Position numbers and translations under genes: made by a program. A stretch of DNA of 18,697 bases from contig NZ_JARVCN010000489.1 of the NCBI RefSeq assembly GCF_038442745.1, positions 1 through 18,697 of the forward strand, read 5' to 3'. Under the pieces are notes generated by a model, which saw only the letters and a list, made by a program, of their open reading frames with translations, had not been told where the DNA came from and searched no databases. Below, one piece after another: positions 13,571 to 18,697 of this stretch; the first letter of the stretch is position 1, and each line of letters starts with the position of its first letter. The DNA comes from Crocosphaera sp038442745. GTDB lineage: Bacteria > Cyanobacteriota > Cyanobacteriia > Cyanobacteriales > Microcystaceae.

Positions 13571-14116
13571 TTAGAGGGATAAAATGTAGCGGTAGCTACA
13601 TTTTATCCCATATTCTTGGAAGAGCCGGTTATGGCCTGTAACCTTTGTTTTTTGGGCTTGACGACGACGAAAATTATGTTTATTTAACAGTTGGTCAATT
13701 ACTGTTACACTCACCTTAATTTGCTCTTGAGAAAAGAGTAAATCCGCTATTTGTTGGCGAGTCAAATTAGTCCATCTAATTTCTTCATTCATGGGAGATC
13801 CGGCTATATGTCTGTCTATTACCCGCAAAAAAGCTGCCTCTAGACCCACAACTGTCTCTATCTTTCTTTTTCTCCCTCCACCTTCAGCACGAATTTGGCT
13901 TTGAATCATCGCTTCATCCGATTCTAAATCCTCTATTCCTCGTTTAATAGTGCGAAAATTAAGATGAAAAAGCCTCTGTATATAACTTATTCCTCCATAA
14001 CCAATCTTAAGAGCTTCTATGGCTGCATAGCGTCTGCGATCTTTCTCTGATAGGGATTGATAAAAGACTTGCATCATTCTCTCCATTTCTGGGGAATAAG
14101 GTTGCAGTTGCTCCAT
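13571..14116 (-). pseudogene. ISAzo13-family transposase, N-terminal part
   Basis: The first 163 residues match ISAzo13-type transposases: LSEKDRRRYAAIEALKIGYG, an HTH region ending in RTIKRGIEDLE, the GGGRKR segment, then EEIRWTNLTRQQIADLL and the NFRRRQAQKT motif. At 13626 the ISL3 end replaces the rest (normally another 200 or more residues with the DDE centre), and the last 18 residues are translated from the ISL3 end. No matching C-terminal half appears on the far side of the ISL3 element, so that half is deleted. Minus-strand TTGACA-GTATAAT-like sequence immediately precedes ATG 14116. Confidence 0.8.
13576..13609. repeat. 15-bp perfect subterminal hairpin of the ISL3 element
   Basis: GGGATAAAATGTAGC (13576-13590) and its exact complement (13595-13609) enclose a GGTA loop. 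It lies between the right terminal repeat and the transposase start. In the leader of transposase mRNA made by read-through it would hide the initiation region, a known way for IS elements to silence transcription entering from outside. That role is inferred. Confidence 0.7.
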
Positions 14117-14203
14117 TATACTGTCAAATTTTTCTCAGATGTTTGTACACTTCCCCATTATCCCTTAATTTTAAAACTTTTGCACTTTATTCAATCCTCA
14201 TTC

Positions 14204-14220
14204 CTAAGTTCGGTAGAACC
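14204..14220 (-). repeat. Solitary ISL3/MITE-type terminal repeat
   Basis: CTAAGTTCGGTAGAACC is the complement of the MITE end GGTTCTACCGAACTTAG, in right-end orientation. No partner with a matching target duplication (outer flank GAAAATAC) is present nearby. Either it is an orphan end of an ISL3-type element into which the ISAzo13 element was inserted, or it belongs to the ISAzo13 end, about 100 bp from its start codon. Confidence 0.55.
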
Positions 14221-14323
14221 GAAAATACTTGATATGATTAAGATTGGTTTTTGTTGGAATCAACTCTGGTTTAAATTTTTTCCAATCCTCACGAAAATTT
14301 CGCATCTGTGTCCAGCTTAATTC

Positions 14324-14518
14324 TTAATTTTCACCAATACTATCAAAAATTTCAAAACGATTAATTGAATCACGCAACTCATAATGCCACCATTGGGGCT
14401 GTTCAAATCTGGGTAACAGTTTTGCCAAATAGCCACGATACTGTTGCAAAAATCTGATAAACACGACAGATAGTGGAGTAACATCGGTATTATACCGCTT
14501 TGTTTTGAGTTCTGACAC
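14324..14518 (-). CDS. Unknown 64-aa ORF, probably a remnant
   Basis: The GTG start at 14518 lies within the IS6-like end repeat, 6 bp past the glutamine-synthetase-family stop. The product (…QQYRGYLAKLLPRFEQPQWW…) is rich in aromatic residues and looks like real protein. After the stop the same frame continues with another plausible segment (LSWTQMRNFREDWKKF) up to the terminal repeat at 14220. This suggests a decayed longer gene. I do not recognise the family. No independent ribosome binding site is seen, so its start may be supplied by the inserted end. Confidence 0.3.
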   Translation of the reverse strand: MSELKTKRYNTDVTPLSVVFIRFLQQYRGYLAKLLPRFEQPQWWHYELRDSINRFEIFDSIGEN

Positions 14519-14521
14519 TTT
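14498..14521 (-). repeat. IS6-like end abutting the glutamine-synthetase gene
   Basis: The minus-strand sequence AAAGTGTCAGAACTCAAAAC and the next four bases (14521 to 14498) match the + strand of 10882-10905 at 22 of 24 positions. Shorter copies lie at 11176-11189 and 7173-7184. It begins 3 bp from the stop codon of the gene at 14525, so an element end is inserted just beyond that coding sequence. Confidence 0.65.
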
Positions 14522-14524
14522 CTT

Positions 14525-15853
14525 TTAATAGCGTTCTAACAAAAGTTCAACTTCTTGTTGGAGAGAAAAGTCTTTCATGGCTTGTAATTCAGCTTTTTTA
14601 ACGGCTAGATAAGACTGAGCCAATTCTTGACCCAAAGCATCGAGAATCAGTGTATTGTCTTGTAAATGCTCTAAGCTAATTTCTAGGGAATTAGGCAAGG
14701 GTTCAATGGCTAATTCAAGAGATTCTGCCTCCGTTAGTTGGGTCGGAACCTTGGTTAATGGTTCCCCTAAATTAAGATTTTGCTTGAGTCCATCTAATCC
14801 TGCTGCGATGATAGATCCTAAAGCCAAATAGGGATTAGCCGAAGCATCTACGGTTTTTAGTTCCACATGGGTTGGAGACGGGTTAACGGCATTGGTGGGA
14901 ACCCGTAAGGCGGCCTCTCGATGATCATATCCCCAACAACGAAAGGCTCCACTCCAACAGTTAGGTTGTAGGCGACGATAGGAATTAACACTTGGGGTAG
15001 TAATAGCCATTAAAGCCGGCAGATGCTTCAAAATTCCAGCCAAGAAAGACTGACCTCTGAGTGATAAAAATCCAGGATTTTCAGTATCAACCAAGATATT
15101 TTTCCCATCTCGCCAAAGGCTAAAATGGAGATGGCAACCGTTGCCAGCACTATCGAGGAAAATTTTCGGTAAAAAGGAAGCAATTTGTTGATGTTGTCGG
15201 GCAATAGCTTTAACAGTTTCTCGAAAAACGATCTGTTGATCGGCAGCAGCGAGGGCATTGGTATAGAGAACAGAAATTTCTTGTTGTCCTGGCCCCGATT
15301 CGGGATGATAAAGTTCTACGACTAAACCTTGGGCAATTAACGCTTCACTAATCTCATCAATGGTAGCCTGTTGAAGATCCATTGAAAGGGTAGCGGCAAA
15401 CACGGTATCATCAACAGGACTAAAATCATCAGGATTAAGTAGATAAAATTCATTTTCAAAAGCTGCCATGACCTCTAGCTCAGCTTTTTTAGCTCTTGCT
15501 ATCATGCGTTTAAGAAAGTCACGAGGACAACAACTCCAGGGCTGTCCATTTAAAATCATGTCTCCCATAACCCTTGCGTGATTCTTAGCATAGGGAAGAC
15601 AAGTTAAGGTACTGAGGTCGGGGATTAAGCGGACTTCCCCGATGGGACTTAAGCCACTGTTGGGAACGACAACATCAGCCATCACAGGCAAAGCTTGTTG
15701 AGCTGCCGTAAGTCCTACTCCATGAGTCACATAAGTTTCTAATTGTTTTCGATGAATGGCTTTGCCGCGAATCAAATTAGCATTATCACACCAGAGAACC
15801 CGAATAAATTTTATGTGTTCTCGATCTAAGCGCGTTAAAGTTTCTTTGTCCAT
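14525..15853 (-). CDS. Glutamine synthetase family protein (GlnA/PuuA/FluG-like)
   Basis: This 442-aa ATP-dependent ligase of the glutamine-synthetase superfamily is close in size to type I enzymes. Visible active-site segments are AAFENEFYL (Glu133, Glu135), ESGPGQQEISV (Glu192), GNGCHLHFSL (His241, His243), NSYRRLQPNCWSGAF (Arg293/294), REAALRVP, and VELKTVDASANPYLALG. In the last, the usual E-x-R is E-x-K (Lys333), a change seen in some FluG-like members. Such proteins often ligate glutamate to amines (polyamines, anilines) rather than ammonia, so glutamine synthesis should not be assumed. It lacks the adenylylation-site region of GlnA. ATG 15853 has only weak upstream pairing. The gene is divergent from the DUF1361 gene. 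Its 3' flank is invaded by a mobile end at 14521, but the coding sequence is intact. Confidence 0.85.
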   Translation of the reverse strand: MDKETLTRLDREHIKFIRVLWCDNANLIRGKAIHRKQLETYVTHGVGLTAAQQALPVMADVVVPNSGLSPIGEVRLIPDLSTLTCLPYAKNHARVMGDMILNGQPWSCCPRDFLKRMIARAKKAELEVMAAFENEFYLLNPDDFSPVDDTVFAATLSMDLQQATIDEISEALIAQGLVVELYHPESGPGQQEISVLYTNALAAADQQIVFRETVKAIARQHQQIASFLPKIFLDSAGNGCHLHFSLWRDGKNILVDTENPGFLSLRGQSFLAGILKHLPALMAITTPSVNSYRRLQPNCWSGAFRCWGYDHREAALRVPTNAVNPSPTHVELKTVDASANPYLALGSIIAAGLDGLKQNLNLGEPLTKVPTQLTEAESLELAIEPLPNSLEISLEHLQDNTLILDALGQELAQSYLAVKKAELQAMKDFSLQQEVELLLERY

Positions 15854-16197
15854 TGTCGCTGAGATTTATTGAATGGGTCGTTTAACAAGAGTGTTGATAG
15901 CTATAAAATTTCTCTCTGAAATTTATACTTATTAATATACAGTCCAATTGCCAAATTGTGCATTGGTGATGTTTTTGAAAAACAGATTGTCTTTCTCTGT
16001 AATCTCTTTATTCTTGTTCCCAATGTCAAATGCTTCCTTTCGATTTTCTGCATTTTATACTTATGTTGATGCACTATTTAAGATTTGAAATTATACCAAT
16101 TCAAGACTAAGCAATTTCAAATTCAGCAATACCTCTTCCTTTTTCTTATCCTGAACTGAGGTTAAAATAAAAACCCTACCTCCTATTTTTTCAGCCC
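15854..16197. promoter_or_regulatory. Divergent intergenic region
   Basis: This 344-bp AT-rich region holds no supported gene. It should contain the promoters of the two divergent genes. TAAAAT near 16162-16168 could be a -10 box for the + strand gene, and TATAAA-like sequences near 15925 one for the minus strand. A 9-bp inverted repeat, TTTGAAATT (16084-16092) and AATTTCAAA (16113-16121), could form a stem-loop. No clear NtcA site (GTA-N8-TAC) was found. Confidence 0.4.
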
Positions 16198-16929
16198 ATG
16201 AATCTTGAAATTTACGAAGAAGTTCTCTTTAATTATTTATCTTCACGGCTTCCCATTATCTTTTTCTTCAGCTTGGCTACGTTAGGAATGGAATGGATGA
16301 GAAGTCGGCTTTATGAAGGTCGATTTTATCAACCCTTTTTACTTAATCTTATTCTCGCCTGGGTTCCTCTTGTACTTTCTGTCGTTGCCGACATCATCTT
16401 TTGGCAAAATGGCCTTCATGAAAACTGGATTACTCTAGTTTTGTTAGGAATGTGGTTTGCGTTCTTTCCTAATTCTATTTATTTAATTACTGAAGTTCAT
16501 CATTTTCGGGATCGTTTTGCGGATCATTCCCGTGAGCCTTTCTGGTTTGATAATATTGAAATCCTATCCCTGGTGAGTGTAGGGCTATTAATTGGTAGTC
16601 ATTCGCTAGTTATTATTCATTTTTTATTACGAAATCATTTCTCTAATTCTCTAAGTTGGATTACTGTTATTAGCTATGTTTTCTTAGCCAATTTTGGAAT
16701 CTATATTGGTCGTTATTGGCGATTCAATAGTTGGGATATTTTTCGTCGCCCCTTTTCCTTATTTAAGCAAATTTTTAGAGAATTGAGTTCTTGCTCCCAA
16801 GCCAAAGTTTTAATTATATATATAATTTTATTTAGCTTTTTTATTTTGATGTTTTATTTATTTGTTCATTTAACTATCATTAATCTTTATACTTTAACAA
16901 ATCAGCTTGAACAATTACGCACTCTATAA
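16198..16929 (+). CDS. DUF1361 membrane protein
   Basis: This 243-aa integral membrane protein has six likely transmembrane helices (about residues 16-34, 45-66, 76-96, 120-142, 152-172 and 202-228). DUF1361 hallmarks are WFAFFPNSIYLITEVHHF in the third helix and loop, GLLIGSHSLVIIHFLL, and NFGIYIGRYWRFNSWDIF. The family's function is unknown. Conserved His, Arg and Trp at the membrane border suggest a ligand-binding or catalytic site, but this is speculative. Length is normal, so the gene appears intact. No strong Shine-Dalgarno sequence precedes ATG 16198. Together with the glutamine-synthetase-family gene it forms the only uninterrupted stretch in the right half of the window. Confidence 0.85.
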   Translation: MNLEIYEEVLFNYLSSRLPIIFFFSLATLGMEWMRSRLYEGRFYQPFLLNLILAWVPLVLSVVADIIFWQNGLHENWITLVLLGMWFAFFPNSIYLITEVHHFRDRFADHSREPFWFDNIEILSLVSVGLLIGSHSLVIIHFLLRNHFSNSLSWITVISYVFLANFGIYIGRYWRFNSWDIFRRPFSLFKQIFRELSSCSQAKVLIIYIILFSFFILMFYLFVHLTIINLYTLTNQLEQLRTL

Positions 16930-16977
16930 TAACTAATAACTTTTCTTCTCAAATGCACTACAAATCTTAGCTATTCT

Positions 16978-17133
16978 CTACATCGTTGTCGAGACTGGGG
17001 TAAAATTTTTAATGAGCGCACTGGGACTCCCTTCAACTTTATTGAAATTCCTACAGATATTCTCTTTAAGGTTCTTTTCTGTTATTTATGGAGGAGTTTG
17101 TGTCTTGATCTAATAGAAGAAGAATCTTTTTAG
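16978..17133 (+). pseudogene. Internally deleted IS6-like remnant
   Basis: The first part reads LHRCRDWGKIFNERTGTPFN then FIEIPTDILFK, which looks like the N-terminus of a cyanobacterial IS6-type transposase. From about 17080 the DNA closely matches the 3' end of the IS6-like gene at 7019-7072 (the encoded LFMGEFVSLSNRRKIFL appears here as LFMEEFVS*SNRRRIFL, with a stop). The middle of the gene is thus deleted. The remnant is cut by the ISL3-type end at 17134. Confidence 0.5.
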
Positions 17134-17409
17134 GGTTCTACCGAACTTAGTATGTAAATTTAAGCAGTAAAATGCCAAGTTAGGAAACTTCTAAGTTTAA
17201 AATTATCAAAATTTCTAAAACCATAACCCCTTCTTTTAATCAACTTTAATTTATTATTAATTCCTTCGACAATACCGCTAGTCGTTCTTTCATCAAAGTA
17301 AGCAATAATTTCTCCTATCCAACGTCTAATTGTTCCACAACTTTTTGGATAAACTTCATAAGCTTCTGCACACCATTCAGCTAGTTCAAGTAATCCTGAA
17401 CTCCAATCA
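17134..17409 (-). pseudogene. ISL3 transposase C-terminus with left terminal repeat
   Basis: The minus strand reads [20 protein letters not shown] then [20 protein letters not shown], followed by [20 protein letters not shown] and a YGFRNFDNF tail, stopping at 17160-17162. This is the conserved end of an ISL3 transposase with its catalytic Glu (VEG). It differs from the ISL3 gene at 12419 and is nearer to other cyanobacterial ISL3 types. The terminal repeat starting GGTTCTACCGAACTTAG (17134) is shared with the MITE. The rest of the gene is missing beyond the IS1-like element at 17410. Confidence 0.85.
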
Positions 17410-18586
17410 GGGTAGTCCCTACAAATCAGTGGAGGTAAGCCTACAAAAGGGTTTTATGGGTTAAGTTATAAGCGATCGCCAAATCCTTTGCTGAATGACA
17501 ATCAACCCTTACAACCCCAAAAGTCTCCATCCACTTTTTCCTCAGTTCTGTCCCTGCCCTGATTGTCCTTATTACTTAGATTTAGACAATTACATCACTA
17601 AAGATGGAACTTACCCAGTTAAAACAGAGGCTCAAAGACGACAGAGATTGTATTGTCATGGGGGGAAACATCGTTTCTCGGAAATGGCCTATTCGCCTTT
17701 ATTTGGGCATCATGGCAGCTTTTCGGAATATACTCAAACTGCTAAAATGAGCAGTTATGGCCTTAGCTGTGACCAAATTGCCGATGTTTTAGAACGAGAC
17801 CCTAGAACTATTCTACAATGGCAACAAGCTTTAGGACAAAAGAGTCAAAGCTTTCACCTGGCTCTGTGTACTTTGATTGGTTTAACCCTAACTTTCATTC
17901 AAATGGATGAGATTTGGTCGTATTTGAAGAAAAAAAAGAGACAGATGTGGTTTTTTATCACCTTGGAGGCAAGAACGAAGTTTTGGGTTAACTTTGAATT
18001 AGGCAGTCGGACTGGACATACAGCTAATCGCTTGCTCAAAAGACTTGTTTATCTGATGCCCTTTGGCTTTGCTGATTTCTTGTTGATTACCACTGATAAA
18101 TTGGCCGCTTATGAGAGGGCGATCGCTCTTTATCTTCAGAAAGTCCGCTATGCTTATCTTCAAATTGTCAAGCAGAGGAAAAAAAAGCGACTGGTTACGG
18201 TTAAAGAACGTCTCGTAACTGGGAAAGAAAGTGATTTTGGGAAAAAGACCCATAACACTTCTTATATTGAGCGATTTAACTTGACTTTACGGCAGAAAGT
18301 CTCTTTTCTTAACCGCAAGACTTTGGGTTACTGCAAGAACCAGAAATCTGCACAATGGGTAATGTGGCTCAATCTCTTCGATTACAACTACCGCCAGTTC
18401 CACAAAAGCCTCCGTCAAGATTTAACAGGCCAGCCAGTCAAATTTCAGAGCCGGTACCGTCATTTTACCCCAGCCATGAAAATGGGACTAACTTCTACTC
18501 GATTAGAATGGCGAGATTTAATTGTTGCCCCGATCGCCCCTAATGCCCATGAATTCGTTACCTCCACTGATTTGTAGGGACTACCC
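17410..18586 (+). mobile_element. IS1-like insertion sequence (1177 bp), intact
   Basis: Perfect 29-bp terminal inverted repeats start GGGTAGTCCCTACAAATCAG at 17410 and end at 18586. They bound a single full-length transposase gene. Flanks read CCAATCA on the left (17403-17409) and CCAATCG on the right (18587-18593): a 7-bp near-duplication with one mismatch, possibly a decayed target duplication. The left flank is ISL3 coding sequence, but the right flank does not continue it, so the ISL3 gene was already truncated or a deletion followed. Confidence 0.85.
17495..18577 (+). CDS. IS1-like transposase, full length
   Basis: This 360-aa transposase has an N-terminal zinc-ribbon-like region (CPCPDC, residues 19-24), an HTH (LSCDQIADVLERDPRTILQW), and then an IS1-type DDE centre: QMDEIWSYLKKKKRQMWFFI (first Asp), LLITTDKLAAYERA (second Asp) and NTSYIERFNLTLRQKVSFLN (final Glu). 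The frame is open throughout and the stop lies inside the right terminal repeat. It is longer than classical IS1 InsAB' (about 230 aa) and needs no frameshift, as in several cyanobacterial members. ATG 17495 is the first start after the left repeat. The second zinc-ribbon pair is poorly preserved (YCHGGKHRF). The element appears competent to move. Confidence 0.85.
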   Translation: MTINPYNPKSLHPLFPQFCPCPDCPYYLDLDNYITKDGTYPVKTEAQRRQRLYCHGGKHRFSEMAYSPLFGHHGSFSEYTQTAKMSSYGLSCDQIADVLERDPRTILQWQQALGQKSQSFHLALCTLIGLTLTFIQMDEIWSYLKKKKRQMWFFITLEARTKFWVNFELGSRTGHTANRLLKRLVYLMPFGFADFLLITTDKLAAYERAIALYLQKVRYAYLQIVKQRKKKRLVTVKERLVTGKESDFGKKTHNTSYIERFNLTLRQKVSFLNRKTLGYCKNQKSAQWVMWLNLFDYNYRQFHKSLRQDLTGQPVKFQSRYRHFTPAMKMGLTSTRLEWRDLIVAPIAPNAHEFVTSTDL

Positions 18587-18680
18587 CCAATCGTGTCCCT
18601 TCCGCAGAAGCCCGAAGTTCAAGCATTAAAATATAAGCTGCCTGGCATAAAAATAAGCGAAATTGATTAACAATAAATTT

Positions 18681-18697
18681 ATGGCAACTGAGACGAT
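18681..18697 (+). CDS. Possible start of the next gene (partial)
   Basis: ATGGCAACTGAGACGAT at the window edge would encode MATET. It follows about 95 bp of AT-rich, non-IS sequence. No clear Shine-Dalgarno sequence is seen and only five codons are visible, so this is a guess to be settled by the next bases. Confidence 0.2.

Larger units (their letters stand above)
12384..13626 (-). mobile_element. ISL3-family insertion sequence (about 1.24 kb)
   Basis: The ends read inward as GGCTCTCCC (from 12384) and GGCTCTTCC (from 13626). They share GGCTCT-CC and, about 17 bp in, TGG-GATAA; the match extends outward by ACC on both sides. Two overlapping ORFs on the minus strand encode an ISL3 transposase. 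Flanking 8-mers do not match (CTTTTACC and GGTTATGG), so the original target duplication is lost. The left flank is a host gene start and the right flank is ISAzo13 coding sequence. Confidence 0.8.

Noticed and set aside
14057..14320. 87-aa plus-strand ORF over the ISAzo13 upstream region
   Set aside because: It crosses a transposase start, a terminal repeat and unrelated sequence, with no protein-like composition.
15028..15258. 76-aa minus-strand ORF within the glutamine-synthetase-family gene
   Set aside because: It is another frame of a gene with clear active-site motifs.
15854..16197. NtcA binding site for the glutamine-synthetase-family gene
   Set aside because: No convincing GTA-N8-TAC with a properly spaced -10 box could be found.
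1..18697. CRISPR array, tRNA or rRNA genes
   Set aside because: No regularly spaced repeats, and no tRNA- or rRNA-like segments were seen on either strand.

Overview
The window looks cyanobacterial. It is AT-rich and carries six copies of the HIP1 octamer GCGATCGC (at 3234, 3665, 4358, 8008, 17472 and 18119), far more than chance predicts at this base composition. It also holds proteins typical of cyanobacteria: a CyRepA1-type plasmid replication protein, a DUF4278 protein and a DUF1361 membrane protein. The left third reads as plasmid backbone. The rest is accessory or chromosome-type genes broken up by insertion sequences, so the replicon is either a large IS-rich plasmid or a plasmid integrated next to chromosomal genes. 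The species cannot be fixed from the sequence.

Layout. 1-6451: the C-terminal part of an SF2/SNF2-like helicase, a small divergent XRE-type repressor, an intricate leader of about 390 bp, and a 1197-aa replication protein. The leader has a sigma70-like promoter over dyads, competing hairpins, and a 38-aa leader ORF whose end overlaps the rep start. 6452-6797: non-coding DNA with a strong hairpin and an 18-bp perfect palindrome. 6798-7950: three truncated transposases joined end to end (IS6-like, ISAs1, IS630). 7951-9725: a bidirectional terminator, a 27-aa membrane ORF, a DUF4278 protein and an SDR oxidoreductase. 9733-10822: a plasmid-gene remnant and an IS1-like element. 10823-11285: a bulged 19-bp hairpin, and a pair of IS6-like ends enclosing a 163-bp MITE with a perfect 8-bp target duplication.

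11286-12436: a small operon (CsbD-like protein, PRC-barrel protein, and the first codons of a third gene) cut off by an ISL3 element. 12384-14116: that ISL3 element, with its transposase split at an A10 run, joined to a truncated ISAzo13 transposase. 14204-14521: remnants of mobile ends and an unknown short ORF. 14525-16929: a divergent pair of intact genes, a glutamine-synthetase-family enzyme and a DUF1361 protein. 16978-18697: an internally deleted IS6-like remnant, an ISL3 remnant that supplies the end sequence of the MITE, an intact IS1-like element, and possibly the start of another gene at the window edge.

How it works together. The repressor, promoter dyads, leader hairpins and coupled leader ORF look like a copy-number control module for the replication protein. 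The strongest new structural observations are this leader, the MITE nested between IS6-like ends and matched to an ISL3 relative in the same window, and the A10 slippage candidate in the ISL3 transposase.
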